DNA of 64,000 bases from Bacillaceae bacterium IKA-2 (GTDB lineage: Bacteria > Bacillota > Bacilli > Bacillales > Anaerobacillaceae). Location: positions 1,798,001-1,862,000 of the forward strand of contig CP134492.1 in assembly GCA_031761875.1 (NCBI GenBank), given 5' to 3'. Each line of letters opens with the position of its first letter. The stretch's first letter is position 1. The notes under the pieces are model-generated. The model searched no databases. It was not told the DNA's origin and worked only from the letters and a program-made list of their open reading frames with translations. This document shows, one piece after another, positions 34,859-43,619 of this stretch. Made by a program: the position numbers and the translations under genes.

Positions 34859-36262
34859 TCAAATCTGTCCTTTATATTTTTTAAGTTTATAGATGACAGT
34901 TGGTTGGCTTATGCCTAGATACTTTGCCATTTCATACGTAGTTTTGCATTCCTTGGAGGCTCTCTTAATTAAGCATTTTTCTACTTCTTCGAGTGTTTCT
35001 TTCAGGTTTTTCTTTCCTTCAATTTCTTTTTCGAGATGCCAATAAGCATCACTTACAGGTTCTTTTATCGTTTGTCTAAGATCAAAGGGGAGATGATCTG
35101 GATAGATTGTCGTTTCCTCGCTTGTTAAGACAATTCGTTCAATTAAGTTTTCTAGTTCACGTACATTTCCAGGCCATTGGTAATGAGTTAATACTTCATA
35201 TGTTGAAGTATGGAGCTTTTTTGATGTCTGATATTTTTCGTTCATTAATTGTAGATAATGCTGAATAAGGATGAGGATGTCTTCCTTACGTTCGAATAAA
35301 GAAGGTATTTGAAGCGGGATTACGTTCAGACGATAAAATAAATCGAGTCTAAATTCCCCTTCTTCAACCATCTTATTTAAGTCTTGATTTGTAGCGGTGA
35401 TTAGACGAAAATTAACACGACGTTCATCTTTTGCTCCTATTCGCATCATTGTTTTCTCCTGAAGTACTTTCAGTAGTTTAACTTGGATAGCTAGAGGCAG
35501 TTCACCAATTTCATCTAGAAATAATGTTCCGTTATCGGCTTGTTCAATTAAGCCTGGTTTCCCTGTTTTATGGGCACCGGTAAAGGATCCAGGTTCATAG
35601 CCAAACATTTCAGATTCAAATAACGTTTCTGGTATTGTGCTGCAATTTAATTCAATAAAAGGCTCCTTGTTTCGAAGACTTTGATCGTGAATCGTTCTAG
35701 CGAGTGTACTTTTGCCTACGCCTGAGGCACCTAAAAAAAGGATGGTGGCATCTGTTTTGGCTACTCGATGAATCGTTTTAAAAATTTGCTGCATACGTGT
35801 ACTTCGGAATAAAAAAGGGTGCTCATCGAAATTTTTTCCGCGTAATTCCTCTACCTCTGTTTGGTATCCCTTAATTTTTTGTTGTAGTTGTTTGTATTGC
35901 TCCTGAAGGTCCCAAATTTCTGTTTGGTCATGACTGTAGCTTATTGCCCTAATTAAACGACCGTCATTGTCAAAAACAGGATAACCAGTCGTCATAACTA
36001 TCCGACCTGTCTTAGTATGTTGCATGGCACGAACATGTTTTTTTTCTTTTAGTACTAAGGCATTCACCGACGGCGATAATACACCCTCCTCTTCAAATTG
36101 ATAAACTGATTTTCCGATATAGGAATCAGCTTTCAACCCATAAACGAGCCACTGATTTGGATTGGATTGCAAAATAATTCCTTTTTCATCGATAATGGTA
36201 ATATTATTGTTTGAAGTTTCGACTATTTTATTTAATAGCATTTCTAATGTATCGAGGTTCAA
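34859..36262 (-). CDS. Sigma-54-dependent activator, PAS-AAA-Fis type
   Basis: The 467-residue regulator has an N-terminal PAS domain (about 8-115), a short coiled coil (116-142), a sigma-54 activator AAA+ domain (about 150-375) and a C-terminal Fis-type helix-turn-helix (about 430-463, SQPTVIYKLKKY). Walker A is GASGVGKS (178-185) and Walker B GTLFLDEIGE (245-254). The sigma-54-contacting loop reads GSFTGA (225-230) instead of GAFTGA. It is divergent from the aminotransferase operon at 36611, whose promoter has -24/-12 elements, so it probably activates that operon with SigL in response to a small ligand bound by PAS. TTGGAAGTTTAATTTAA upstream lacks a strong ribosome binding site beyond GGAG. 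Confidence 0.93.
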   Translation of the reverse strand: MNLDTLEMLLNKIVETSNNNITIIDEKGIILQSNPNQWLVYGLKADSYIGKSVYQFEEEGVLSPSVNALVLKEKKHVRAMQHTKTGRIVMTTGYPVFDNDGRLIRAISYSHDQTEIWDLQEQYKQLQQKIKGYQTEVEELRGKNFDEHPFLFRSTRMQQIFKTIHRVAKTDATILFLGASGVGKSTLARTIHDQSLRNKEPFIELNCSTIPETLFESEMFGYEPGSFTGAHKTGKPGLIEQADNGTLFLDEIGELPLAIQVKLLKVLQEKTMMRIGAKDERRVNFRLITATNQDLNKMVEEGEFRLDLFYRLNVIPLQIPSLFERKEDILILIQHYLQLMNEKYQTSKKLHTSTYEVLTHYQWPGNVRELENLIERIVLTSEETTIYPDHLPFDLRQTIKEPVSDAYWHLEKEIEGKKNLKETLEEVEKCLIKRASKECKTTYEMAKYLGISQPTVIYKLKKYKGQI

Positions 36263-36405
36263 GAGAACAACTCCTTTGGAAGTTTAATTTAATGATAAGT
36301 GAGCGAATTTCATAATACCAATAAACTAGTCACATTAAGCTACCTAGTGCCGTAAAATCCGCAATATGAAAAGTGTAAGGGGATTTATTAGAATAGTAGA
36401 AATAT

Positions 36406-36490
36406 TTAATTTAATTATAAATCAATAGAGCTAGGATAATCAAGAATTAAATCAATTTTCGTTTAATTTGATTATAAATTAAATCGATCA
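36406..36490 (+). promoter_or_regulatory. Candidate upstream activating sites
   Basis: TTTAATTTAATTATAAATC (from about 36407) and TTTAATTTGATTATAAATTA (from about 36462) are near-copies about 55 bases apart, and a related inverted AATTAAATCAA lies between them. They sit 50-150 bases upstream of the -24/-12 promoter, the usual place for enhancer-binding-protein sites. They are AT-rich, so the call is tentative. Confidence 0.4.
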
Positions 36491-36507
36491 TTAGTGAATT
36501 GGTTGAA

Positions 36508-36523
36508 ATGAAAGCGATTTCAT
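36508..36523 (+). promoter_or_regulatory. Strong cre site (CcpA)
   Basis: ATGAAAGCGATTTCAT fully matches the cre consensus WTGNAARCGNWWWCAW and is close to a perfect palindrome. It lies 13 bases upstream of the -24 element, between the promoter and the presumed enhancer sites, so CcpA binding could block activator looping during growth on preferred sugars. Confidence 0.7.
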
Positions 36524-36535
36524 AGGTTGGTAAAG

Positions 36536-36553
36536 TTGGCGTGTTTCTTGCAT
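36536..36553 (+). promoter_or_regulatory. Sigma-54 (SigL) -24/-12 promoter
   Basis: TTGGCGTGTTTCTTGCAT matches TTGGCAC-N5-TTGCW with the required 12-base distance between GG (36538) and GC (36550). It lies 58 bases before the aminotransferase ATG and is divergent from a sigma-54 activator gene. Confidence 0.8.
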
Positions 36554-36610
36554 ATAAATAGTTATAAGTATTTATAAAATATAGAGAATTTACAGAAGGA
36601 GATGTTCGCA

Positions 36611-37942
36611 ATGGAAGATTATATTAAAGAGTTAGAAGAATTAGATAAAAAGCACTTTTTTCACCCGACGTCACCAATTCAACTACAGCAACAACAAGGC
36701 CCGGCATTTATTTTTACAAAAGGAGAAGGGATATACCTTGAAGATATTAAGGGGAATCGGGTCATTGATGGGATGTCATCTTTATGGAATGTAAATATAG
36801 GCCATGGTGTAGAAGAAATGGGGAAAGTCGCACATGAGCAAATGTCAAAGCTCGCCTTTAGCTCGTGCTTTGCTACACATAGTAATGAGCCGGCGATCAA
36901 GCTAGCGGCGAAAATTGCTGAAATCGCACCTGGAGATTTGAGCGCTACATTTTTTGCGTCCGGTGGTTCAGAGGCCAATGATACTGCCTATAAGCTGGCA
37001 CGCCATTATTGGATTTTAAAAGAACAGCCGAAACGAAAAAAAATTATTTCTCGAAATAGGTCGTATCACGGAGTTGCGATGGGAGCTACTAGTGCCACTG
37101 GTTTAAAGCCGTTTCGAGACTTTACGAATTCATTAGCTCCAGATTTCTATCATGTGGATAATTTCTCCTCGCAGTCGTTGCGTGAATTAATTGAAGCTGA
37201 AGGTCCAGAAACGATTGCAGCTTTTATTGCAGAACCGGTTCAAGGTGCTGGGGGAGTTCAAATTGCTCCTGATAATTATTTTAAAGAGGTTAGGAAGATT
37301 TGTGATGATTACGGTATTTTATTTATCACAGATGAAGTAATCACTGGCTTTGGTCGAACAGGGAAGTATTTTGGTATTGAACATTATGGTGTGACTCCAG
37401 ATATGATGTGTTTTGCTAAAGGGGTGACTAGTGGATATGCTCAGCTAGGTGGTGTCGTTTTCTCTGAGAGGATGCATCAAGATTTTATTGAACTCTCAAA
37501 AGGTACTCTGCTTCATGGCTATACGTACAGTGGACACCCAATGGCGTGCAGTGTCGCTTTGAAAAATATAGAAATTATCGAAAGAGATGGTCTAATAGAT
37601 AATGCGAAGTTAATGGGAATAGAAATGTTATCAGGTTTCCAAATGTTACAAAAAGAACGAACGATCATTGGCGAGGTTAGAGCTCTCGGATTAATTGGCG
37701 CTATCGAAATTGTCAAAGATCAAGTAACAAATGAGAGATTTCCGACACCACTGACTCCAATGATTATAGGCGAAGCAGCGAAACGAGGACTCATTTTGAG
37801 ATCGGTCATTTTTGATGGACAAGACACGCTTGTATTCGCCCCGCCATTAATAATTAATAAGGAACAAGTCGCTAAAATGATATCCATTTTAAATGAGGCT
37901 ATTCAAGCTGTAGAACAGAATAATTTAGAACTAAAAATGTAA
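36611..37942 (+). CDS. Class III omega-aminotransferase
   Basis: The 443-residue PLP enzyme is of the class III (ornithine/omega-amine) aminotransferase family. K270 in CFAKGVTSGYAQLGG is the PLP lysine; ITDEVITGFGRTGK supplies the ring-stacking Asp, and SGGSEANDTAYKLAR is the cofactor phosphate region. Close relatives use pyruvate as acceptor and primary amines such as taurine, putrescine or beta-alanine as donors. With Ald next door, pyruvate/alanine cycling is likely, and the aldehyde formed would go to the oxidoreductase at 39262. The ATG at 36611 has AGAAGGAG 9 bases upstream; ATG 36602 overlaps that site. Transcribed from the -24/-12 promoter. The amine donor is not known. Confidence 0.88.
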   Translation: MEDYIKELEELDKKHFFHPTSPIQLQQQQGPAFIFTKGEGIYLEDIKGNRVIDGMSSLWNVNIGHGVEEMGKVAHEQMSKLAFSSCFATHSNEPAIKLAAKIAEIAPGDLSATFFASGGSEANDTAYKLARHYWILKEQPKRKKIISRNRSYHGVAMGATSATGLKPFRDFTNSLAPDFYHVDNFSSQSLRELIEAEGPETIAAFIAEPVQGAGGVQIAPDNYFKEVRKICDDYGILFITDEVITGFGRTGKYFGIEHYGVTPDMMCFAKGVTSGYAQLGGVVFSERMHQDFIELSKGTLLHGYTYSGHPMACSVALKNIEIIERDGLIDNAKLMGIEMLSGFQMLQKERTIIGEVRALGLIGAIEIVKDQVTNERFPTPLTPMIIGEAAKRGLILRSVIFDGQDTLVFAPPLIINKEQVAKMISILNEAIQAVEQNNLELKM

Positions 37943-38049
37943 AGAAACGAAATATTGCTGCGCAAGAACGGTGTGACTAGGTGAAAAATAAGTTTTGCTT
38001 TATTGTCTAGTTTGTTTTCAATAATTTATTGTAAAGGGAGAGAGTAAAT

Positions 38050-39186
38050 ATGATTATAGGTGTCCCAAGAGAAATTAAGGACCATGAAAATAGAGTCGGG
38101 ATGACTCCTGCGGGCGTTGTGGCTTTTAAAAGAAACGGACATGAGGTTTGTATCGAAACAAGTGCGGGTGTCGGAAGTGGATTTACGAATGAAGATTATA
38201 TAGCTGCGGGGGCAAGCATTGTTTCATCAGCATCTGAAGCATGGAAGGCGGATATGGTAGTCAAAGTAAAGGAGCCATTACCAGCAGAATATCGTTTTTT
38301 CCGTGAGGGACTCATCCTTTACACGTATCTACATCTTGCTGCAGAACCTGAATTAACGAAAGCGCTATTAGATATGAAAGTAGTGGCGATTGCCTACGAA
38401 ACGATCCAATTGGAAAGTGGTGCCCTACCATTACTTACACCAATGAGTGAGGTAGCGGGAAGAATGTCTGTACAGATGGGAGCTCAATTTTTAGAAAAAC
38501 CAAAAGGTGGAAAAGGTGTATTATTAGGTGGGGTACCAGGAGTTGCGCCGGCGAATGTGGTGATCATTGGTGGGGGAATTGTTGGAACAAATGCAGCGAA
38601 ATTGGCAATTGGTCTTGGTGCTGACGTGACAATTTTAGACGTGAATATGGATAGACTTCGGCAGTTAGATGATATATTTCAAGGACGTCTTAAAACATTA
38701 TCCTCCAATCCGTATAATATTGCTGAAGCGGTTAAAAAAGCTGATCTATTGGTTGGTGCTGTACTAATCCCCGGTGCCCGTGCACCTCAATTAGTAACAG
38801 AGAAAATGATTAAAACGATGGAAGAGGGTTCAGTGGTGGTGGACGTCGCGATTGACCAAGGTGGTTCAATCGCAACGATTGATCATATTACTACTCATAG
38901 CCATCCAACGTACGTCAAGCATGGTATCGTTCATTACGCTGTAGCCAATATGCCAGGAGCAGTTCCCAGGACGTCAACACTTGCCCTAGCAAATGTGACA
39001 GTTCCATACGGGATCCAAATTGCAAACAAAGGCTATCGGCAAGCAGCATTAGAAAATAAGGCGTTAGCAAAAGGGATTAATGTCATGAATGGTTTAGTTA
39101 CCTATCGAGCTGTCTCAGAAGCCTATGGATACTTGTACACAGAAGTTGAAACTGTGTTAGAAAATGAAACGACCGTGAAAATCTAG
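38050..39186 (+). CDS. ald: Alanine dehydrogenase
   Basis: The 378-residue NAD enzyme converts L-alanine to pyruvate, ammonium and NADH. The N-terminal [23 protein letters not shown] contains the substrate arginine region, [11 protein letters not shown] the catalytic lysine region, and [24 protein letters not shown] the NAD fold. Its length equals that of Bacillus Ald. AAAGGGAGAGAG precedes the ATG. The setting between an omega-aminotransferase and an aldehyde oxidoreductase indicates regeneration of pyruvate for transamination, the same logic as the taurine aminotransferase/Ald pair known in other bacteria. Confidence 0.95.
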   Translation: MIIGVPREIKDHENRVGMTPAGVVAFKRNGHEVCIETSAGVGSGFTNEDYIAAGASIVSSASEAWKADMVVKVKEPLPAEYRFFREGLILYTYLHLAAEPELTKALLDMKVVAIAYETIQLESGALPLLTPMSEVAGRMSVQMGAQFLEKPKGGKGVLLGGVPGVAPANVVIIGGGIVGTNAAKLAIGLGADVTILDVNMDRLRQLDDIFQGRLKTLSSNPYNIAEAVKKADLLVGAVLIPGARAPQLVTEKMIKTMEEGSVVVDVAIDQGGSIATIDHITTHSHPTYVKHGIVHYAVANMPGAVPRTSTLALANVTVPYGIQIANKGYRQAALENKALAKGINVMNGLVTYRAVSEAYGYLYTEVETVLENETTVKI

Positions 39187-39261
39187 TATGCCCGAAAACT
39201 AAAATGTTTTAATTTTATGACAAATAGTAAAGAAAGAAATGATCAGTTGAGGTGATTAAGA

Positions 39262-40968
39262 ATGAAAATAGTAAAAATAGATATGAGTAATTTAACAGTG
39301 ACAGAAGAGGATGCGACGAAATATAAACGATTAGGTGGAAGGGCATTAACTTCGAAAATTATTCACGATGAAGTCCCAGCAACATGCCATCCGCTTGGTG
39401 CTAATAATAAATTAATTTTTGCAACAGGTTTATTAACGGGCTCCGGTGCGTCTAGTTCGGATCGCTATTCTGTCGGTGCAAAAAGCCCGTTAACAGGTGG
39501 GATCAAAGAAAGTAACGCGGGTGGGATTTCTGGCTTAACGCTTGGCAAATTAGGGATTAAAGCGCTTGTACTGGAAAATATTCGTGATGATTTTAAAATC
39601 GTTCATCTTTACAAAGATGGTGTCAAGTTTGATGACGCAACACCGATTCTTGGAAAGGATTTAAGTGAAGCCTCTACCTGGTTACGAGATACGTATGGAA
39701 AACATGTCGCTGTTTGGTTAATTGGCGTAGCGGGTGAGCAAAAAATGAACTTAGCGGCCATTGCTGGCCAAGATAAAGAAGGTCATCCGACTAGATTTAA
39801 CGGCAGGGGTGGCTTAGGTGCTGTAGCTGGTTCTAAAGGAGTCAAAGCGATTGTCCTTGATGCTAGTGGCACAGAAAAAAACAGACCAAGCGACAAAGCA
39901 GTTTTTAAAGGTGCGTTAAAGCAATATCATGGTTGGCTAATGGAAGCGCCAGGAACTGCGAAAATACTTCCTGAACTTGGTACGGCATCATTAGTTGAAA
40001 CAACAAATGCTTTAGGTGCTCTTCCGACTAGAAATTTTTCGATTGGAACAATGGAAGACTATAAGAATATATCAGGAGAAACGCTTCGAGAAACAATACT
40101 AGAACGTGGTGGTGAAGGTACACCTACTCATGCTTGTATGCCTGGATGTATTATTCGCTGTTCGAATGTCTATGTAGATAAATCGGGAAAAATTGTTACT
40201 GGACCACTAGAATATGAAAATATTGGTTTATTAGGATCAAATCTTGATATTAGTAATCTTGATGATATCGCTGAATTAAATCGACTTTGTAACGAGTATG
40301 GAATCGATACGATTGAAACAGGTGGTGCCTTGGGAGTTTTAATGGCTCAAAATGTTCTTTCCTTTGGAGATGCAGAGGGGGCGGCTGAGGCGATAAAAGA
40401 AATTAAAAAAGGTAGTCCGCTTGGTAGAATTATTGGTAGTGGCGCTGAATTAGTCGGGAAAATATATGGTGAGCCTCATGTGCCAACGGCTAAAGGTCAA
40501 ACGATGCCAGCCTATGATCCAAGAGCGGTTAAAGGTTTAGGGGTTACTTTTGCGACTTCTCCAATGGGTGCTGACCATACAGCTGGTCAAACGATCAGAG
40601 CTCAAATTGATCATCATTCGCCGAAAGGTCAGGTAGAACTCTCTAAAAATGCCCAGACAGTTAATACGATTTGGGATAACCTTGGCATGTGTATGTTTAG
40701 CGCGGGAGCTGTTCAAAATCGGTGGGAGATTGTCGGTGAGTTAGTTTCTGCTTACACAGGTGAGCAATTTACTGGTGATGATATCGTAAATATGGCCAAT
40801 GAGACGTTAAAAGTTGAGCATGCATTTAATCGTAAAGCTGGATTTACGAAGGCCGATGATAAACTATCAGATTATTTTTATCAAGAAGAAAACAAAGCAA
40901 GCCAAACTGTTTTTGATGTGCCACAGGAAGAGTTAGAAACTATCGGAGTCGAAAGAGATGATTTGTAG
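39262..40968 (+). CDS. Aldehyde ferredoxin oxidoreductase (tungsten/molybdopterin)
   Basis: The 568-residue protein is of the AOR family and would oxidise an aldehyde to the acid with transfer of electrons to ferredoxin. The N-terminal domain has LGGRALTSKI, SDRYSVGAKSPLTGGIKESNAGG and GRGGLGAVAGSKGVKAI (pterin-binding region). Four candidate Fe-S cysteines are C292, C296, C300 (C-x3-C-x3-C) and C477; Pyrococcus AOR has C-x2-C-x3-C. Oxidation of the aldehyde from the aminotransferase is the likely role. A MoaD-like gene follows after 35 bases. No ferredoxin or FAD partner gene is adjacent. GAGGTGATTAAG precedes the ATG. The true metal, W or Mo, cannot be told. Confidence 0.88.
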   Translation: MKIVKIDMSNLTVTEEDATKYKRLGGRALTSKIIHDEVPATCHPLGANNKLIFATGLLTGSGASSSDRYSVGAKSPLTGGIKESNAGGISGLTLGKLGIKALVLENIRDDFKIVHLYKDGVKFDDATPILGKDLSEASTWLRDTYGKHVAVWLIGVAGEQKMNLAAIAGQDKEGHPTRFNGRGGLGAVAGSKGVKAIVLDASGTEKNRPSDKAVFKGALKQYHGWLMEAPGTAKILPELGTASLVETTNALGALPTRNFSIGTMEDYKNISGETLRETILERGGEGTPTHACMPGCIIRCSNVYVDKSGKIVTGPLEYENIGLLGSNLDISNLDDIAELNRLCNEYGIDTIETGGALGVLMAQNVLSFGDAEGAAEAIKEIKKGSPLGRIIGSGAELVGKIYGEPHVPTAKGQTMPAYDPRAVKGLGVTFATSPMGADHTAGQTIRAQIDHHSPKGQVELSKNAQTVNTIWDNLGMCMFSAGAVQNRWEIVGELVSAYTGEQFTGDDIVNMANETLKVEHAFNRKAGFTKADDKLSDYFYQEENKASQTVFDVPQEELETIGVERDDL

Positions 40969-41003
40969 ACTTGAAAATAAAGCAAGCATTGGAGTTTCTG
41001 GAA

Positions 41004-41225
41004 ATGGTTATTAAGGTCATTTCCTATATCCCATATTTAGAAAACATTAGCAATGAATATTATTTAGAGCAAACCATAACTGTCGAGCAATTTATTAATT
41101 CAATAGGTGTTAAGTGGGATGATGATGCGTTAGTAGTTGTCAATAGGGTTATCGTTAGTGATAACTCTATGACATTAAATGATGGTGATCAACTAGAATT
41201 ACTAATACCATTGTCGGGTGGTTAA
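41004..41225 (+). CDS. MoaD/ThiS-family sulfur carrier
   Basis: The 73-residue ubiquitin-fold protein ends in Ser-Gly-Gly, the diglycine tail that is adenylated and thiocarboxylated to deliver sulfur to molybdopterin. VVVNRVIV and LNDGDQLELLIPLSGG match the family pattern. The frame can extend to TTG 40971, but the ATG at 41004 has TTGGAG upstream and the correct domain start. It lies directly after the AOR gene, so a dedicated role in making the tungsten-pterin cofactor for AOR is probable; such AOR-MoaD pairs are common. Confidence 0.85.
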   Translation: MVIKVISYIPYLENISNEYYLEQTITVEQFINSIGVKWDDDALVVVNRVIVSDNSMTLNDGDQLELLIPLSGG

Positions 41226-41320
41226 AGAAATATATCGTGAAATTTAAGGTGGGAAAGGGAAATACAATCGGTTGGATTGCACAGTTTAAGGAGAGAAACT
41301 TTAAATAACTATATTATTTT

Positions 41321-41352
41321 AGGACCAATTCACAAATGATTTGGTCTTTTTT
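41321..41352 (+). terminator. Terminator of the aminotransferase-AOR operon
   Basis: GACCAA(41323-41328)/TTGGTC(41341-41346), with partial extension of the stem, is followed by six T's, about 100 bases after the MoaD-like gene. Confidence 0.7.
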
Positions 41353-41505
41353 GCGCTTGGAAGTGCCCGAACTAATGGGTGGAATTATCTAAAACGTCGT
41401 ATTGGCGAAAGTGTATAGCTAACATAGAGTGCTTGTCCGTAAGGATATGTGCGGAGGTAATGTTTTTTAAAATTGGCTATTCTATTATTGTTTGAATTTT
41501 CAGTA

Positions 41506-41555
41506 TTGACAATTATTTATATGTACGGTATTCTGTATACAGGATACAGAATACC
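41506..41555 (+). promoter_or_regulatory. Promoter and palindromic operator of the GntR gene
   Basis: TTGACA (41506-41511), a 17-base spacer and TATTCT (41529-41534) form a good sigma-A promoter. The 12-bp inverted repeat GGTATTCTGTAT (41527-41538) / ATACAGAATACC (41544-41555) covers the -10 box. FCD-type GntR proteins bind such symmetric sites, so autoregulation is likely. No second copy was found before 42377. Confidence 0.7.
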
Positions 41556-41593
41556 TATTTCGATTAAAAAAATATATTAGAAAGGTGAAAATT

Positions 41594-42235
41594 ATGAGGA
41601 AAATTGAGGCTCCGGAAACACTTGCTGAACAAGCTTATAGAGCAATTAAAAAAGCGATTATTAATAATGACATTCATCCACTAGAAATTTTAGCTGAAGA
41701 ACATCTTGCTAGTAAGTTGGGGATTAGCAGAACACCGATTAAAGCTGCATTAAGTCAACTGGAATTTGATGGTTTAGTAGAGATGAAACCTGGCCGTAAA
41801 GCTAGAGTAAGTATGATTTCAATGCAAAATGTAGTTGATTTTCAAGTTTTACGTGAATCGCTAGAAACTTTAGCAGCTCGCTTAGCTACAGAGTATATTG
41901 ATGACAAGCAGATTGAATTTTTAAAAGATATTTGTTATCAACAAAAAGAAGCAATAGCAGAGACTGATTATAGTAAATTCCTTGAATTAGATAATGAATT
42001 CCACTTTTCAATAGCTGAGTTTTCTAAGAATGAACAATTGAATAAATATATAGTGAATCTTGGATATCAAGTACAAAGATTTTTAATTTTATCAAATACT
42101 TTGCAAGAAAGTGCTATTGGTGCAGTGGCAGAACATTTGCAAATTGTAGAAGCTTTAAAAACAAAAATACCTTTAGAAGCAGAAAAACAGATGAAGCTGC
42201 ATATTCAAAATGTAACTAAACGTATTTTGAATTAG
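41594..42235 (+). CDS. GntR-family (FadR/FCD type) regulator
   Basis: The 213-residue protein has an N-terminal winged helix (about 10-72; LAEQAYRAIKKAIINNDIHP and LGISRTPIKAALSQLEFDGLVE) and a C-terminal FCD all-helical ligand domain (about 80-205). The pattern D-x3-H (DNEFH) and a late H (AEHLQIVEAL) match the metal/ligand site. Such regulators respond to organic acids and often control TRAP-transporter catabolic operons. ATG 41594 is preferred over GTG 41585, which overlaps the AAAGGTG ribosome binding site. It probably regulates 42377-53970; the effector is unknown. Confidence 0.9.
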   Translation: MRKIEAPETLAEQAYRAIKKAIINNDIHPLEILAEEHLASKLGISRTPIKAALSQLEFDGLVEMKPGRKARVSMISMQNVVDFQVLRESLETLAARLATEYIDDKQIEFLKDICYQQKEAIAETDYSKFLELDNEFHFSIAEFSKNEQLNKYIVNLGYQVQRFLILSNTLQESAIGAVAEHLQIVEALKTKIPLEAEKQMKLHIQNVTKRILN

Positions 42236-42293
42236 CAATATAAATTAAACAATTAGAAAAATAGATTGAAGAGATTACGTTCAGTCTGTCCTT

Positions 42294-42307
42294 TGTAAGC
42301 GGTTACT
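42294..42307 (+). promoter_or_regulatory. Candidate cre site before TRAP operon
   Basis: TGTAAGCGGTTACT matches the cre consensus TGNAARCGNWWWCA except for the last base, 70 bases before the TRAP binding-protein gene. Carbon catabolite repression by CcpA is suggested. Confidence 0.5.
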
Positions 42308-42376
42308 TTAATTTCGCTGCATGATGACGAATGGCTAATTTTAAATGCTTGTAAAATTAAGAGGAGGGTTAAAACT

Positions 42377-43405
42377 ATGAAAAGAATTACATTTATTTTA
42401 TTAAGTACTATATTGGTTATAGCTATTCTCATAGGGTGTAATAGTGAAACTACAAAGGGTTCAGAAAGTGAAGGAAGTAATGAGGTAGAAACTATTGATT
42501 TACAATTAGGTCATGCGTTGTCAGAAGGGACTCCGGCATCAGATTTAATAGTTAATTTGGTTGATACAGTATATGAAAAAACTGACGGACGTATTAATAT
42601 AGACGTTTTTCCAAATAGTCAGTTAGGCTCTGAAACAGAAATGTTAGAACAAGTACAATTAGGCACTATGGAATCAGCAGCGATTATGGTTGGATCTATG
42701 CAATCCCTAGACATGCGTATGGCAATTGAAGATTTACCATATATGTGGAAAGATGCTGAACATGCACGTGCAGCATATGAGGGAGAATTTGGAGATTACT
42801 TAGCGAATGTGATGGATGAACAAGGGATGAAAAAAATTGCATATTTGGAGTGGGGATTTAGACATATAACAAATAATGTAAAGCCTATTGTTAATCCAGA
42901 TGATATGGAAGGTATGAGTATTCGTGTTGCCCAAACAAGGCTGCGAGTTGATGCTTTTGAGCAACTAGGAGCTTTACCAACTGTAATGGCGTTTAGTGAA
43001 GTTTATGGAGCTTTGCAACAGGGTACTCTAGATGCACAAGAAAACCCTCTTGCTAATATTGTTGCACCTAAATTTGACGAAGTTCAAGATTATTTATCAC
43101 TAACAGGGCATTTTTATAATACCATTATGATGGTAATAGATAACGATACTTGGGATGAAATTTCACCTGAAGATCAGAAAGTTATATTAGAAGAAGGTAA
43201 AAGAATTTCTAAAGAAGTTCAGGACATTAATAACAACACTGAAGAAGGTTATCTTGAAGAATTAACTAATAGAGGTATGACTATTAATGATGATGTAGAT
43301 ACAGCCGCTTTTCGTGAAAAGATGCTACCTGTGTATGATAAATGGGGAAATGATACTTTTGGGGAAGAGCTAATGAACATTTATAGTGCTGCCTCTGGCT
43401 GGTAA
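42377..43405 (+). CDS. TRAP transporter substrate-binding lipoprotein (DctP)
   Basis: The 342-residue DctP-family protein has a lipoprotein signal peptide with lipobox LIGC (Cys 21), suited to a Gram-positive cell, then a Ser/Glu linker and the TRAP solute-binding domain. RVAQTRLRVDAFEQLGALPTVM contains the conserved arginine that binds the carboxylate of the ligand, and FSEVYGALQQGTLDAQENPLANI is a family signature. It delivers an organic acid or N-acyl/amino acid to the DctQ/DctM membrane pair. GAGGAGGG precedes the ATG. A 14-bp hairpin follows the gene, likely raising its expression over the membrane subunits. Confidence 0.93.
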   Translation: MKRITFILLSTILVIAILIGCNSETTKGSESEGSNEVETIDLQLGHALSEGTPASDLIVNLVDTVYEKTDGRINIDVFPNSQLGSETEMLEQVQLGTMESAAIMVGSMQSLDMRMAIEDLPYMWKDAEHARAAYEGEFGDYLANVMDEQGMKKIAYLEWGFRHITNNVKPIVNPDDMEGMSIRVAQTRLRVDAFEQLGALPTVMAFSEVYGALQQGTLDAQENPLANIVAPKFDEVQDYLSLTGHFYNTIMMVIDNDTWDEISPEDQKVILEEGKRISKEVQDINNNTEEGYLEELTNRGMTINDDVDTAAFREKMLPVYDKWGNDTFGEELMNIYSAASGW

Positions 43406-43411
43406 AATTTA

Positions 43412-43449
43412 TGCTCTCTGTTTAGGAAAGGTTTTCTAAACAGAGAGCA
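43412..43449 (+). other. 14-bp stabilising hairpin after dctP
   Basis: TGCTCTCTGTTTAG (43412-43425) pairs perfectly with CTAAACAGAGAGCA (43436-43449). No T-run follows, so it is more likely an mRNA 3'-protecting structure than a terminator. The rest of 43450-43619 shows only the ribosome binding site of the next gene. Confidence 0.6.
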
Positions 43450-43619
43450 AACCAAACAGTCTTATCCATAAATAGTTAAATCACCTTCAATTTCATTAGT
43501 TTTGATTGATATTTAAGCATTTCGAAACTTTTTGGGGGTACTCCTTTTCTATGCTTTGGAAACTCTTGAATTCGCAGGGGTCAGATAGAAGAAATTGATT
43601 CAGATTAAAGGAGAAAAAT

